From Sulfurivirga caldicuralii (lineage in GTDB: Bacteria > Pseudomonadota > Gammaproteobacteria > Thiomicrospirales > Thiomicrospiraceae): DNA of 64,000 nt. Below, piece by piece: positions 55,760 to 64,000 of the stretch (its first letter is position 1; each line of letters opens with the position of its first letter). The notes beneath the pieces are model-generated. The model saw nothing but the letters and a program-made list of their open reading frames with translations. It ran no database searches and was not told the origin of the DNA. A program made the translations under genes and the position numbers. The stretch is from contig NZ_FSRE01000002.1 of NCBI RefSeq assembly GCF_900141795.1, positions 124,001 through 188,000 on the forward strand. Reading direction: 5' to 3'.

Positions 55760-57115
55760 ATGAGAATCCATATTTTAGGCGTTGGCGGCACCTTTATGGG
55801 CGGGCTGGCACAGATTTTACAGGGGCTTGGACATCGGGTCACCGGCTCGGATGGCCCGCTGTATCCGCCCATGAGCGACCAGCTAGCCCAGGCTGGTATC
55901 GAGGTGTTCGGCTACGGAGAGCATGGCTGGATGTCGCCGGAACCGGATGTGGTGGTTATCGGCAACGCCTTGTCGCGTGGGCATGTGGATGTGGAAGCCG
56001 TGCTGAACCGCGGCTTGCGTTACACCTCGGGGCCGCAAATACTCAGCGAACTGCTGCTGCAGGATCGCTGGGTGGTGGGCATCGCCGGCACCCATGGCAA
56101 GACCACCACCTCCAGCATGGTAGCGTGGATTCTGGAATATGCGGGGTTGGCGCCCGGTTTCCTGATTGGCGGCGTACCGGAGAACTTCGGCCGATCCGCT
56201 CAGGTGGGGCAGGCGCCCTTTTTCGTGATCGAGGCGGATGAATACGACACCGCCTTTTTCGACAAGCGCAGCAAGTTCGTGCACTATCGTCCGCGCACCT
56301 GTGTCATCAACAATCTCGAGTTTGACCACGCCGATATCTTTGCGGATCTGCAGGCCATCCAGTGGCAGTTTCATCAACTGGTGCGTACCGTGCCGGGCAA
56401 TGGCCTGATTATTACGCCAGCCAATGAACCGGCCATAGACGAGACGCTGGCCATGGGGTGCTGGACGCCGGTGGTGCGCTGGGACGAGCGTCTGCAGGTG
56501 ATGCCGCTGGCTGAGGCAGGGTGGGAATTTGCGGTGCTGGATCGAGGCCAACAGGTCGGTGTGGTGCGCTGGCCATTGACCGGGGAACATAATCTCGCCA
56601 ATGCGGCCGCGGCGCTGCTGGCGGCTGAACATGCGGGCGTGCCACTGCCACTGGGGGTAGAAGCGCTGAACCACTTCAAGGGGGTGCGTCGGCGTCAGAC
56701 GCAGGTGGGCGAGACGGCAGGCGTGCGTATCATCGATGACTTTGCCCACCACCCCACCGCCATTGCCACCACGCTGGCGGGGCTTAAGGCGACGTTGCAG
56801 CCCGGCCAGCGCCTGCTGGCGGTGTTCGAGCCACGTTCCAATACCATGCGCATGGGTGTGCATGCAGCCCGCCTGCCCGAGGCCTTTGCCCCGGCGGATG
56901 CGGTATTTGCCTTTATCGACCCGGCCTGGGCCTGGCAGCTGCCGCCCTTTGCCGTGCCGCTTGCGACCGCGCCGGATTACGACACGCTGCTTAAGCAGCT
57001 GCTGGACGCCGTGCAGGTCGGTGATGTGGTGGTTTTCATGTCCAATGGGGCGTTTGGCGGCCTGCAGCAGGCCTTTTTGCAGGCGCTGCGCGAACGGGAA
57101 AAAAGCAAAGGATAG
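55760..57115 (+). CDS. mpl: UDP-N-acetylmuramate:L-alanyl-gamma-D-glutamyl-meso-diaminopimelate ligase
   Basis: Murein-recycling ligase that reattaches the recovered tripeptide to UDP-MurNAc. At 451 aa it resembles MurC: HILGVGGTFMGGLAQ (Rossmann, GTFMG as in Mpl), the ATP loop GIAGTHGKTTTSSM, VIEADEYDTAFFDKRSKFVHY and FAHHPTAI. It works in the same pathway as AmpD at 43488. Repeat element copy 2 begins at the last base of its stop codon. Confidence 0.95.
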   Translation: MRIHILGVGGTFMGGLAQILQGLGHRVTGSDGPLYPPMSDQLAQAGIEVFGYGEHGWMSPEPDVVVIGNALSRGHVDVEAVLNRGLRYTSGPQILSELLLQDRWVVGIAGTHGKTTTSSMVAWILEYAGLAPGFLIGGVPENFGRSAQVGQAPFFVIEADEYDTAFFDKRSKFVHYRPRTCVINNLEFDHADIFADLQAIQWQFHQLVRTVPGNGLIITPANEPAIDETLAMGCWTPVVRWDERLQVMPLAEAGWEFAVLDRGQQVGVVRWPLTGEHNLANAAAALLAAEHAGVPLPLGVEALNHFKGVRRRQTQVGETAGVRIIDDFAHHPTAIATTLAGLKATLQPGQRLLAVFEPRSNTMRMGVHAARLPEAFAPADAVFAFIDPAWAWQLPPFAVPLATAPDYDTLLKQLLDAVQVGDVVVFMSNGAFGGLQQAFLQALREREKSKG

Positions 57116-57367
57116 GCACCCCCGCAAAGCCTCTGAATGATCGCGACAGTGGCGATTATGGTTCAAGGCGAGGCGTGGTGAGCGAAGCATGATGAGTCCA
57201 TGTGAGCGAAGCACAACGCTGCATTGCACCAAAATCGTCCTGTCCCTCCGGGTTGCGACGGGACGGCAAGATTTCAGTGAAGCGCCTTTAGACGACATTC
57301 TGATCAAGAGTGCTTGTCGCGGACAAACCAGCAATGCGAGTGCATTCAGAGGTTTTGTGGGGGTGCC
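57115..57367 (+). repeat. MITE-like inverted-terminal-repeat element, copy 2 (253 bp)
   Basis: Fills the gap between the converging mpl and epmC genes. Left end GGCACCCCCGCAAAGCCTC and right end reverse complement GGCACCCCCACAAAACCTC, both continuing TGAA, match at 21 of 23 positions. It shares internal blocks with copies 1 and 3 (TCGCGAC, GGTTGCGACGGGA, GTGCATTCAGAG) but is more diverged in the middle. No coding content is seen. Confidence 0.82.
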
Positions 57368-57370
57368 TGT

Positions 57371-57387
57371 AAAGTCGGGGACACCCT
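57371..57387 (-). repeat. Short post-stop repeat, copy E (variant)
   Basis: On the minus strand AAGGGTGTCCCCGACTTT, a few bases after the epmC stop. It differs from copies A-D by GTG in place of GGG and a shorter T run, and lies 3 bp from the right end of MITE copy 2. Confidence 0.5.
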
Positions 57388-57390
57388 TGT

Positions 57391-57927
57391 TCAGCGGTTG
57401 TCCAGCGTGAACTCGTCCGACTTGAGGGGACGATCGGGCCGATAGTGATCCTTCAGCACCTGCGACCAGCGGGCTGCGCGGGCGGGCAAGCCATTTTCCA
57501 GATAGGCATGCACCTGTTTCAGCACGGCCTGCTTGAAGGCGGGTGACGGACCCACGCCGCCGTCCAGATTGTCGGCACTGAAGTGAAAGTGGAAATCTGC
57601 ACTGGCGGAAAAAATCCACTCCAGCGCCTGCGGCTTGACCTCCACGCGCTCGAATTCTGCCTGCTCTTGTTCGCTGCGACCATCCGGCTTGTACCAGTAG
57701 CCGTAATCTTCCAGCAGACGCCGTTCAGGACCGGCCACGCACCAGTGGGCGATCTCATGCAGGGCGCTGGCGAAAAAGCCATGGGCAAAGATGATGCGGT
57801 GATAGGGGCACGCGGCATCAGCCGGGCGATAGATGGGCTCGTCCTCGCAACAGATCAGGCGGGTGTTTTCGCTGGCTGCAAATGTGTCGTCAAACAGGCG
57901 GATCAGCGTCTGAATGTCGTGTTTCAT
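57391..57927 (-). CDS. epmC: Elongation factor P hydroxylase
   Basis: Hydroxylates the beta-lysyl-lysine of EF-P. The 178-aa protein shows EPIYRPADAACPYHRIIFAHGFFASALHEIAHW, with the HExxH metal motif (LHEIAHW), EDYGYWYKPDGRSEQEQ and VEVKPQALEW, close to E. coli EpmC (YfcM). ATG at 57927; the frame runs further into hemL but that is not coding. EF-P and its lysyl-transfer enzymes EpmA and EpmB are not in this window. Confidence 0.9.
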   Translation of the reverse strand: MKHDIQTLIRLFDDTFAASENTRLICCEDEPIYRPADAACPYHRIIFAHGFFASALHEIAHWCVAGPERRLLEDYGYWYKPDGRSEQEQAEFERVEVKPQALEWIFSASADFHFHFSADNLDGGVGPSPAFKQAVLKQVHAYLENGLPARAARWSQVLKDHYRPDRPLKSDEFTLDNR

Positions 57928-57929
57928 GG

Positions 57930-57955
57930 AAAAAGGGGCGCCATTGCAGGCGCCC
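57930..57955 (-). terminator. Rho-independent terminator after hemL
   Basis: Minus strand: GGGCGCC (57955-57949), loop TGCAAT, GGCGCCC (57942-57936), one more C and then TTTTT (57934-57930). It separates hemL from epmC, whose ATG is 3 bp further on. Confidence 0.8.
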
Positions 57956-57967
57956 GGAGGTGTTGTG

Positions 57968-59266
57968 TTATACGGGAGATTCGTTTTCGAAGGCCTGGAA
58001 ACAGCGACGTGCTGCGGCCAGGGTGGCTTCCAGATCTTCGTCCGTGTGCGCGGCTGATACGAAGCCGGCTTCAAACGCGGAGGGCGCCAGATAGATGCCC
58101 TCGTCCAGCATCATGTGGAAGAAACGCTTGAAGTGCTCGATGTCGGAGCGTACCACCTGCTCAAAGCGCGTAATGGGCGCCTCGGCGGTAAAGAAGAAAC
58201 CAAACATGCCGCCCACCTGATTAGTAGTGAGGGCGATGCCCTCTTCGTGGGCCACCTGTTCCAATCCCATGGCCAGTTTTTGGGTCTTGGCTTCCAGGTC
58301 TTCAAAGAAGCCGGGCTGGCTGATGCGTTTCAGGGTGGTCAGACCCGCCGCCATGGCCAGCGGATTGCCGGAAAGAGTGCCGGCCTGATAGACCGGGCCC
58401 GTCGGTGCCAGCTGGGACATGATCTCGCGCTTGCCGCCCAGGGCGCCCACAGGCATGCCGCCGCCGATAACCTTGCCAAAGGTGGTCAGGTCAGGGGTGA
58501 TGCCGTAGCGGCCCTGTGCGCCGGTCAGACCAACGCGGAAGCCGGTCATCACCTCATCAAAGATCAGAATGGCGCCGTGGGCATCGCATACCTGGCGCAG
58601 GGTCTCCAGAAAACCGGGCACGGGCGGAATGCAGTTCATGTTGCCGGCCACCGGCTCGACGATGATGCAGGCGATCTCGTCGCCCACCTCGTCAAACACA
58701 TTGCGAACCTGTTCGGCATCGTTGTAGGTGAGCGTCAGGGTCTGCTCGGCCAGACACTTGGGGACTCCGGGCGAAGAGGGCACGCCGTGGGTCAGTGCGC
58801 CGGAGCCTGCCTTCACCAGCAGGCTGTCGGAGTGGCCATGATAGCCGCCCTCGAACTTGACGATCCTGTCGCGGCCGGTGGCGCCGCGCGCCAGACGAAT
58901 GGCGGTCATGGTCGCTTCGGTGCCGGAGTTGACCATGCGTACCATGTCCACTGAGGGGATCAGCTCGCAGATCAGATCGGCCATTTCCACTTCCAGCTCG
59001 GTGGGTGCGCCATAGCTGAGCCCCTTTTCCGCCTGCTTCTGCACGGCTTCCACCACCTCCGGGTGGGCATGGCCGAGGATTGCCGGCCCCCATGAGCCTA
59101 CGTAATCAATATAGCGCTTGCCGTCCACATCCCATACGTAAGCCCCTTTGGCACGGTCGATGAACACAGGATCGCCTTCCACGCTGCGGAAGGCGCGCAC
59201 GGGCGAATTCACGCCACCGGGAATGTGTTGCTGGGCATGAGTAAACAGTTGATGTGAACGGTTCAT
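57968..59266 (-). CDS. hemL: Glutamate-1-semialdehyde 2,1-aminomutase
   Basis: Pyridoxal-phosphate enzyme making 5-aminolevulinate for haem in the C5 pathway. At 432 aa: [39 protein letters not shown] and the PLP Lys in [17 protein letters not shown] at 59266 with AGGAAAAG upstream; the longer frame runs into thiE. It is the last gene of the minus-strand folD operon. Confidence 0.97.
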   Translation of the reverse strand: MNRSHQLFTHAQQHIPGGVNSPVRAFRSVEGDPVFIDRAKGAYVWDVDGKRYIDYVGSWGPAILGHAHPEVVEAVQKQAEKGLSYGAPTELEVEMADLICELIPSVDMVRMVNSGTEATMTAIRLARGATGRDRIVKFEGGYHGHSDSLLVKAGSGALTHGVPSSPGVPKCLAEQTLTLTYNDAEQVRNVFDEVGDEIACIIVEPVAGNMNCIPPVPGFLETLRQVCDAHGAILIFDEVMTGFRVGLTGAQGRYGITPDLTTFGKVIGGGMPVGALGGKREIMSQLAPTGPVYQAGTLSGNPLAMAAGLTTLKRISQPGFFEDLEAKTQKLAMGLEQVAHEEGIALTTNQVGGMFGFFFTAEAPITRFEQVVRSDIEHFKRFFHMMLDEGIYLAPSAFEAGFVSAAHTDEDLEATLAAARRCFQAFENESPV

Positions 59267-59279
59267 GGAGCGCTTTTCC

Positions 59280-59897
59280 TCACGATTTTTGAAACAGTTG
59301 ACAGAATTGGCGTGCGGTCGCTTCGATGTCGGGTTGGGCAAACAGACCCTGAATCACAGCTACCACATCGGCACCCGCATCGATAACCACGTCCGCATTT
59401 TCGGTGGTGATGCCGCCGATGGCCACCACGGGAATGGTCAGTTCCGCCCGTGCCTGACGCAGGGTTTCCAGACTCGCCGGTTGCGCCTGCGGCTTGGTGC
59501 GGCTGGCAAAGAAGCGGCCAAAGGCTACATAGTCGGCACCGGCGTTCTGCGCCGCACGGGCTCGTGCCAGGTCGTTGTAGCAGGAGACGCCAATGAGCGT
59601 ATCAGGATCGAGCAGCTCGCGTGCCTCTTCAAGCGGCATGTCCTCACGGCCCAGATGCACGCCGTGTGCCTGCACGGCCTTGGTCAGTGCCACATCGTCA
59701 TTGACGATAAACCAGGCGCCGTAGTCGTAGCACAGGGCACGCAGTTCTTGCGCAATGCGCAGCCGGTCCCCGGCCTCATGGAGCTTGTCGCGGTATTGCA
59801 GGTAGCTGACCCCGCCGCGCAGCGCCGCTTCCACGGCCTCGAACAGCTGCTGTCCCGGTGTCAGGTATGGATCGGTAATGGCATAGAGTCCACGCAT
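59280..59897 (-). CDS. thiE: Thiamine phosphate synthase
   Basis: Joins the pyrimidine and thiazole halves of thiamine. The 205-aa TIM barrel has [37 protein letters not shown] and [10 protein letters not shown]. It is followed 13 bp later by hemL, a pairing seen in other gammaproteobacteria. Confidence 0.95.
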   Translation of the reverse strand: MRGLYAITDPYLTPGQQLFEAVEAALRGGVSYLQYRDKLHEAGDRLRIAQELRALCYDYGAWFIVNDDVALTKAVQAHGVHLGREDMPLEEARELLDPDTLIGVSCYNDLARARAAQNAGADYVAFGRFFASRTKPQAQPASLETLRQARAELTIPVVAIGGITTENADVVIDAGADVVAVIQGLFAQPDIEATARQFCQLFQKS

Positions 59898-59919
59898 GGT
59901 TGTTCCCTCCCGGTGTGGT

Positions 59920-60405
59920 TTAACGCGGTGGCAACATGGCCCTTACGCGCGCTTCCACCTTATCGTAGTCCACTTCACCGATCTTGCGATAGACAATGTT
60001 GCCATTGGGTGCGATCAGGAATGAGGTGGGCGTCAGGCTGACGCCGCCAAAGGCCGCCGCAATCTCACCCGTACTGTCGTGTGCAAACAGGAAGGGGTAG
60101 GCGTGTGCCTTGCGGTATTTCTGCACCTGAACGATAGGATCGTAGGCCATGGCGATGGCGACGATCTGAAAATCCTTGCCCAGACGCTGCTTCATTTTCG
60201 CCAGATGAGGCATTTCCGCGATGCAGCCGGGGCAGGTGGTCGCCCAGAAATTGACCAGGGTGGGCTTACCGGGGTGGCCGAGATTCACCACTTCGCCATC
60301 CAGCGTGTTCACCTGAATGGCCGGTGCCTTGTCGTTGCCGAACAGGGTGATGCCGATCAGCGCCACCAGCACGGCGACGACTGCGGCCACCAGCAGTTTG
60401 GGCAT
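59920..60405 (-). CDS. TlpA-like membrane-anchored thioredoxin
   Basis: 161 aa. An N-terminal membrane segment (about residues 4-22) acts as anchor or uncleaved signal. It is followed by a periplasmic TlpA/ResA-type domain with the redox motif ATTCPGCIAEMP (CPGC) and the cis-Pro region in LTPTSFLI. It probably reduces disulfides in periplasmic proteins. ATG at 60405 follows AAGGGG; an alternative ATG at 60438 would overlap rpiA. Confidence 0.87.
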   Translation of the reverse strand: MPKLLVAAVVAVLVALIGITLFGNDKAPAIQVNTLDGEVVNLGHPGKPTLVNFWATTCPGCIAEMPHLAKMKQRLGKDFQIVAIAMAYDPIVQVQKYRKAHAYPFLFAHDSTGEIAAAFGGVSLTPTSFLIAPNGNIVYRKIGEVDYDKVEARVRAMLPPR

Positions 60406-60412
60406 CAGCCCC

Positions 60413-61087
60413 TTAGTCTGTGAGGACTTCGACGCCATTGGCCGTACCACACAGAAGAATGTCGGCCTTGCGCTGGGCAAACAGGCCATTGGTCACTGTA
60501 CCGACGATGTTGTTCAGCTCGCGCTCCATACCCACGGGATCCACGATTTCCAGTCCGTGCACGTCGAGAATCACATTGCCATTGTCGGTGATAAAGCCTT
60601 CGCGCCACACGGGCTCGCCGCCGAAGCGCTTGACGATTTCACGGGCCACATAGCTGCGCGCCATGGGGATGACTTCGATGGGTAGTGGGAACTTGCCGAG
60701 GATATCCACTTTTTTGGTTTCATCGGCGATGCAGACGAACTTGTCGGCCACTGCTGCCACGATCTTTTCACGCGTGAGCGCGCCGCCGCCGCCCTTGGTG
60801 AGGTGCAGGTGGCGGTCAAATTCATCGGCGCCATCCACATAAACGGAAATTTCGTCCACGCTGTTGAGATCCAGCACGGGAATGCCGTGACCCTTGAGGC
60901 GTTCGGCCGAGGCTTCGGAAGAGGCGACGGTGCCTTCGATCTTGTTTTTGATTTTCGCCAGCTCGTCAATGAAGTAGTTGGCGGTCGAGCCGGTGCCGAC
61001 ACCGATAATTGTGCCGGGAACCACATAGTCGATGGCCGCCTTGGCAACGGCCTGCTTCATTTCGTCCTGTGTCATGGCCATGGTCAT
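60413..61087 (-). CDS. rpiA: Ribose-5-phosphate isomerase A
   Basis: Interconverts ribose-5-phosphate and ribulose-5-phosphate (pentose phosphate pathway, Calvin cycle). The 224-aa protein shows [34 protein letters not shown] (catalytic Asp), [13 protein letters not shown] and [10 protein letters not shown]. Its ATG overlaps the stop of the upstream gene by 4 bp (ATGA). Confidence 0.97.
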   Translation of the reverse strand: MTMAMTQDEMKQAVAKAAIDYVVPGTIIGVGTGSTANYFIDELAKIKNKIEGTVASSEASAERLKGHGIPVLDLNSVDEISVYVDGADEFDRHLHLTKGGGGALTREKIVAAVADKFVCIADETKKVDILGKFPLPIEVIPMARSYVAREIVKRFGGEPVWREGFITDNGNVILDVHGLEIVDPVGMERELNNIVGTVTNGLFAQRKADILLCGTANGVEVLTD

Positions 61088-61638
61088 TTCTCCATTGTCT
61101 GTTGATGCGGGCGATCCACGGGTGCCGGTGCAGCCGGGTTGGCGTGCATGATCACCGGCGGGGGTGCTACCTTGGGTTTCTGGGCGTCCAGTTGCGGGGG
61201 CAACTGACCGGGAACGCGGTCGTACACACGCGTAATGATGCCGCTCTGGCTCACATAGTACTTGTCGTCATACACGTGCACGATCTTGGGGGTGCGGACC
61301 CACGTGTGGCCGATGAACTTGCCCTTTTCATGCAGAGGTATACCGCGGGTCATGTACATGGCGCAGCGGGTATTGCCGTTTTCCAGCGTCTTCTGCTTGC
61401 CTTTCAGTAGATCGTCATCCTTGACGCTGAGCATGCCGCGGCGCTTGAGCTCCTTGAGCTCGGCGGCCTTTTTGTCCGCATTCTTCTGGCTGTAATAATC
61501 CACGCACAGGTTCAGGGTCTTGGCGTCACGTAGGTTGTCCGGTACGGAAAAGTCCCGCGGCGCTGCTTTTTTTTCGGCCTGTGCCAAAGCGGTGGTGCTG
61601 GCAAGCGCTGCCAGCAGAATCAGGGTCATTCGTTTCAT
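61084..61638 (-). CDS. Secreted protein of unknown function
   Basis: 184-aa protein with a signal peptide ([20 protein letters not shown], probable cut after ALA) and no recognised catalytic motif. The mature part has two Cys ([11 protein letters not shown] and NTRCAMYM), a Lys-rich middle and a Pro/Ala-rich C-terminal tail. It is probably periplasmic. It lies inside the folD-rpiA operon, overlapping both neighbours by 4 bp. Confidence 0.75.
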   Translation of the reverse strand: MKRMTLILLAALASTTALAQAEKKAAPRDFSVPDNLRDAKTLNLCVDYYSQKNADKKAAELKELKRRGMLSVKDDDLLKGKQKTLENGNTRCAMYMTRGIPLHEKGKFIGHTWVRTPKIVHVYDDKYYVSQSGIITRVYDRVPGQLPPQLDAQKPKVAPPPVIMHANPAAPAPVDRPHQQTMEK

Positions 61639-62495
61639 TCCATAGCCTCGCGAAGTTTATAGGCGGTCAAGGTGTTTTCCAGTAGCGTGGCGATGGTCAT
61701 GGGGCCGACTCCGCCGGGGACGGGTGTAATCCATCCGGCACGCTCACGGGCGGTTTCAAATTCCACATCGCCGACCAGACGGCCATCGTCAAGGCGGTTG
61801 ATGCCCACATCGATCACAATGGCGCCGGGTTTAATCCATTCGCCCTTGACCATTTCCGGGATGCCGACACCCACAACGAGGATTTCGGCTTCGCCAACCT
61901 TGCCGGGCAAATCCTGCGTGGCACTGTGGCAGACGGTCACGGTGGCTCGGGCGTTAAGCAGTTCCAGCGCCATGGGCACCCCAACGATATTGGACGCGCC
62001 CACGACCACGGCATTCTTGCCGCGAATGGGCTCGCCGGTTTCTGCCAGCAGTGTCATCACACCATGAGGGGTACAGGGCGCCAGTTGCGGATTGCGCGTG
62101 GCCAACCTTCCCATGTTGTAGGGGTGAAAGCCATCGACATCCTTGCTTGGGTGGATGCGCTCGATGATCTTGTTGGGGTCGATATGGTCGGGAACGGGCA
62201 GCTGCACCAGGATACCGTCCACTTCGGCATGTTCATTGAGCTGATCGATGAGTGCCAGCACTTCCTTTTCAGAGGCGTCGGCGGGCAACTCATAGGAAAA
62301 GTCGGCGAAACCGACTTCCAGACACGCCTTTTTCTTGTTGCGCACATAGACCTGTGAGGCGGGGTCTTCGCCGACCAGCACGACGGCCAGTCCGGGTCGG
62401 CGCTTGCCCTGCGCGACGAGCTGGTCCACCGTTTTTCTGATCGTGCCGCGCACCTTGGCAGCGACGGCCTTGCCATCAATGATTTTGGCGCTCAT
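61635..62495 (-). CDS. folD: Methylenetetrahydrofolate dehydrogenase / cyclohydrolase
   Basis: Bifunctional enzyme converting 5,10-methylene- to 10-formyl-tetrahydrofolate with NADP. At 286 aa: [19 protein letters not shown] (catalytic Lys region), [25 protein letters not shown] (nucleotide binding) and [19 protein letters not shown] at 62495 with GAGGGAT upstream. The longer frame to 62684 is repeat sequence. It starts the operon folD - secreted protein - rpiA - tlpA-like - thiE - hemL. Confidence 0.97.
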   Translation of the reverse strand: MSAKIIDGKAVAAKVRGTIRKTVDQLVAQGKRRPGLAVVLVGEDPASQVYVRNKKKACLEVGFADFSYELPADASEKEVLALIDQLNEHAEVDGILVQLPVPDHIDPNKIIERIHPSKDVDGFHPYNMGRLATRNPQLAPCTPHGVMTLLAETGEPIRGKNAVVVGASNIVGVPMALELLNARATVTVCHSATQDLPGKVGEAEILVVGVGIPEMVKGEWIKPGAIVIDVGINRLDDGRLVGDVEFETARERAGWITPVPGGVGPMTIATLLENTLTAYKLREAME

Positions 62496-62526
62496 GGCAT
62501 CCCTCGTGAATTCAAATGCAGTTGTT

Positions 62527-62796
62527 GGCATCTTCACAAAGCCTCTGAACGGTCGCGACAGTGGGGATTCCGGTTCAAGACAAGGCGCACCGAACGTGGC
62601 ATGGTCATTCCATGCGAGTAAGGTGCAACGCTGCTTTGGGCCGGAATCGCCCTGTCCCTGTGGGTTGCGGCGGGATAGCGGCATCTTCTATGTTGCGCGT
62701 CTTGCCTTTGGCGCCCCAAAGGCTGCGCCGTGCGCCTTGAATCTGCCACCATCGCGTCAGCAACGCGAGCGCATTCAGAGTCTTTGCGAAGATGCC
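62527..62796 (+). repeat. MITE-like inverted-terminal-repeat element, copy 3 (270 bp)
   Basis: Occupies most of the 387-bp gap between folD (minus) and tRNA-Pro (plus). Left end GGCATCTTCACAAAGCCTC and right end reverse complement GGCATCTTCGCAAAGACTC, both continuing TGAA, agree at 21 of 23 positions. It is similar to copy 1 along its length. Frames through copies 1 and 3 give the same spurious peptide start (SRRNP, then GQGDSGP), showing the same orientation. No clear target-site duplication is visible. Confidence 0.85.
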
Positions 62797-62839
62797 TATT
62801 ATACAGGCAAGCGCATGACGGTTTTTTTGCGGCGTCAGC

Positions 62840-62868
62840 TTGACAGTGCAAGGGGCGCTTCCTACAAT
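62840..62868 (+). promoter_or_regulatory. Strong sigma-70 promoter for the tRNA cluster
   Basis: Consensus TTGACA (62840-62845), 17-bp spacer, TACAAT (62863-62868), then a GC-rich discriminator (GCGCC) as in stringently controlled stable-RNA promoters. tRNA-Pro begins 14 bp after the -10 box. Confidence 0.85.
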
Positions 62869-62882
62869 ACGCGCCACATTAT

Positions 62883-62959
62883 CGGAGTGTAGCGCAGCCT
62901 GGTAGCGCACCTGTTTTGGGTACAGGTGGTCGGGGGTTCAAATCCCTCCACTCCGACCA
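62883..62959 (+). tRNA. tRNA-Pro (anticodon TGG)
   Basis: 77 nt with CCA encoded. Acceptor stem CGGAGTG/CACTCCG, anticodon stem CCTGT/ACAGG, loop TTTGGGT with anticodon TGG (62917-62919), T loop GTTCAAATC. Confidence 0.97.
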
Positions 62960-62971
62960 ATGTCAACCGAT

Positions 62972-63006
62972 AGGGTTCTGCAAAGTTTGCTGCTTTGCAG
63001 AACCCT
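62972..63006 (+). other. 14-bp hairpin between tRNA-Pro and tRNA-Arg
   Basis: AGGGTTCTGCAAAG (62972-62985) and CTTTGCAGAACCCT (62993-63006) are perfect inverted arms with a 7-nt loop. No T run follows. It is possibly an RNase processing site of the tRNA precursor. Confidence 0.6.
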
Positions 63007-63041
63007 GTTGGGTATCCTTTCTGCCGAAAGGTCTCGAATGA

Positions 63042-63118
63042 GCGCCCGTAGCTCAACTGGATAGAGCAACGGCCTTCTAAGCCGTAGGCTGCAGGTTCGA
63101 GTCCTGCCGGGCGTGCCA
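63042..63118 (+). tRNA. tRNA-Arg (anticodon TCT)
   Basis: 77 nt with CCA encoded. Acceptor GCGCCCG/CGGGCGT (one G-T end pair), anticodon stem ACGGC/GCCGT, loop CTTCTAA with anticodon TCT (63076-63078). Confidence 0.96.
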
Positions 63119-63144
63119 TCTGGCCGCCGGCGTTGCCACAATAT

Positions 63145-63221
63145 GGTGGGTGTAGCTCAGTTGGTAGAGCCCAGGGTTGTGATCTCTGTTGTCGCGGGTT
63201 CGAGTCCCGTCACCCACCCCA
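63145..63221 (+). tRNA. tRNA-His (anticodon GTG)
   Basis: 77 nt including the extra 5' G (63145), which pairs with the discriminator C (63218) as in all tRNA-His, and an encoded CCA. Anticodon loop TTGTGAT, anticodon GTG (63179-63181). Confidence 0.97.
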
Positions 63222-63358
63222 TTTCCTGCCTGCTTCCCCGATCATCAGCTGCTGAAATAAGTCGTTTTTATCCCTTTGTGTCGGTCTTGAATACCGGTTA
63301 GGCAATGAAATCGGTATACTTGCGCCCATTGTTACAAAAGTGTCATAAAGGAGTTTTT

Positions 63359-64000
63359 ATGCTGGTGAAAAAGCGTGTCCTGGCCGCGGCGATCGGCCTG
63401 AGTGTAAGTAGTGCCACCGCCATGGCGTCCGGTTTTCAGTTGTGGGAAGAGAGTGCGAGCGGCCTTGGACGCGCGTTTGCCGGCATGGGTGCTGCCACCG
63501 ATGATGCTTCCGTGCAGTGGTACAACCCTGCGGGCATGACCGCTATCGACGGGTATCAGATTGTGGTGGGTGGACACTACATCGTCCCGTCTGCGGATTT
63601 CGATAACAACGGATCGACCGGCATTTTTGCCAGCGGCAAGGATGACAATGGTGGCAATAGCGCCTTTATCCCCAACCTGTTCTGGAAGGGGCAGTGGCAA
63701 GGATACGATCTCGGCCTGAGCGTGGTGACGCCCTTTGGTCTTGGCACCAAGTACGACAGCGACTGGCGCGGCCGCTATCTGGGTGTGGAATCGGATTTGC
63801 GCACGATTAATATCAATCCCAGCATTGCCCGTAAGATGGGTGACTGGTCGTTTGGCGTGGGCATCAGTGCGCAGTATATGGAAGCGAAACTGACCAAGCG
63901 GATTTTGCCTTCTGCTGTGTTACAAGGGTTGGGATATCCGGCACTTACTGCAAATGCGGTGGGAGATGGTACTTCAGAGCTCAAAGGTGATTCGTGGGCG
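63359..64000 (+). CDS. FadL/OMPP1-type outer-membrane protein (3' truncated)
   Basis: Outer-membrane beta-barrel for long-chain fatty acids or other hydrophobic compounds. The window holds the first 214 codons. AAAGGAG (63348-63354) precedes the ATG. A 23-residue signal peptide (MLVKKRVLAAAIGLS..., cut after AMA) is followed by SGFQLWEESASGLGRAFAG and the WYNPAGMT motif that marks the FadL family, then SDWRGRYLGVES. The substrate cannot be given. Confidence 0.92.
   Translation, partial: MLVKKRVLAAAIGLSVSSATAMASGFQLWEESASGLGRAFAGMGAATDDASVQWYNPAGMTAIDGYQIVVGGHYIVPSADFDNNGSTGIFASGKDDNGGNSAFIPNLFWKGQWQGYDLGLSVVTPFGLGTKYDSDWRGRYLGVESDLRTININPSIARKMGDWSFGVGISAQYMEAKLTKRILPSAVLQGLGYPALTANAVGDGTSELKGDSWA

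Noticed and set aside
55883-57619. 578-codon minus-strand ORF opposite mpl
   Set aside because: Antisense of mpl, the repeat and part of epmC; no coding signature.
62496-62684. 63-residue N-terminal extension of FolD
   Set aside because: Most of it is translation of repeat copy 3; FolD begins at [11 protein letters not shown] with a ribosome site.
1-64000. CRISPR arrays, prophage, rRNA, insertion sequence with transposase
   Set aside because: No regularly spaced repeats, integrase, phage structural genes, rRNA or transposase genes were seen.

Overview
The window reads as a stretch of chromosome from a gammaproteobacterium, moderately GC-rich by eye. It is densely packed, with many start/stop overlaps of the ATGA type. 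The first genes (ftsH, folP, glmM, tpiA, secG, tRNA-Leu with anticodon GAG) follow the order known from gammaproteobacteria such as Pseudomonas. In place of the usual rimP-nusA, a complete 14-gene complex I operon follows. A periplasmic alpha-type carbonic anhydrase and a SulP-type transporter lie close together, and there is a phosphofructokinase with a pyrophosphate-type signature. This would suit an autotroph, perhaps a Thiomicrospira/Hydrogenovibrio/Sulfurivirga-like sulfur oxidiser. That placement is inference; no sulfur-oxidation or carbon-fixation gene is in the window.

Layout. 1-4798: end of ftsH, then folP-glmM, tpiA-secG and tRNA-Leu. 4837-19583: nuoABCDEFGHIJKLMN plus a DUF2818-type membrane protein, closed by a terminator shared with lon, which runs the opposite way and has a heat-shock-type promoter. 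22286-27424: mog, prmB, alpha-carbonic anhydrase, aroC, an MFS transporter and gloA. 27512-29930: a broken nnrS, a tiny membrane ORF and a SulP transporter. 30005-31478: trpS and an ICMT-like methyltransferase on the minus strand. 31523-35044: pcnB-folK-panB-panC. 35078-38851: a VOC protein, then dapD, an ArsC/Spx-like gene, dapE, a small membrane protein and a cyclic-nucleotide-domain protein. 38901-40613: a response regulator and histidine kinase pair. 40620-44335: a Kef-type antiporter, nadC, ampD and a small Cys protein. 44416-46361: flavodoxin, a HAD phosphatase and rppH. 46566-52384: aceE-aceF-lpd. 52447-57927: an AEC transporter, PFK, rnd, mpl and epmC. 57968-62495: a minus-strand operon folD - secreted protein - rpiA - tlpA-like - thiE - hemL. 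62883-63221: tRNA-Pro, tRNA-Arg and tRNA-His behind one strong promoter. 63359 to the end: the start of a FadL-type outer-membrane protein.

How the genes fit together. Complex I, the pyruvate dehydrogenase complex, TIM, PFK and RpiA serve central carbon and energy metabolism. FolP, FolK, FolD, PanB, PanC, ThiE, HemL, NadC and Mog make cofactors. DapD, DapE, GlmM, Mpl and AmpD make and recycle the cell wall. Lon and FtsH are the main quality-control proteases.

The least explained content is non-coding. (1) Three copies (35473-35740, 57115-57367, 62527-62796) of a 253-270 bp element with matching inverted ends of about 23 bp look like a MITE. (2) A short sequence, GGGGGTCCCCGACTTTTTT or close to it, sits at or within a few bases of the stop codon of four unrelated genes; a fifth copy is translated inside the linker of Lpd. 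Also notable are the decayed nnrS, a histidine kinase with eroded ATP-binding motifs, a perfect palindrome and an 11-bp hairpin ahead of aceE, and a 14-bp hairpin between two tRNAs.
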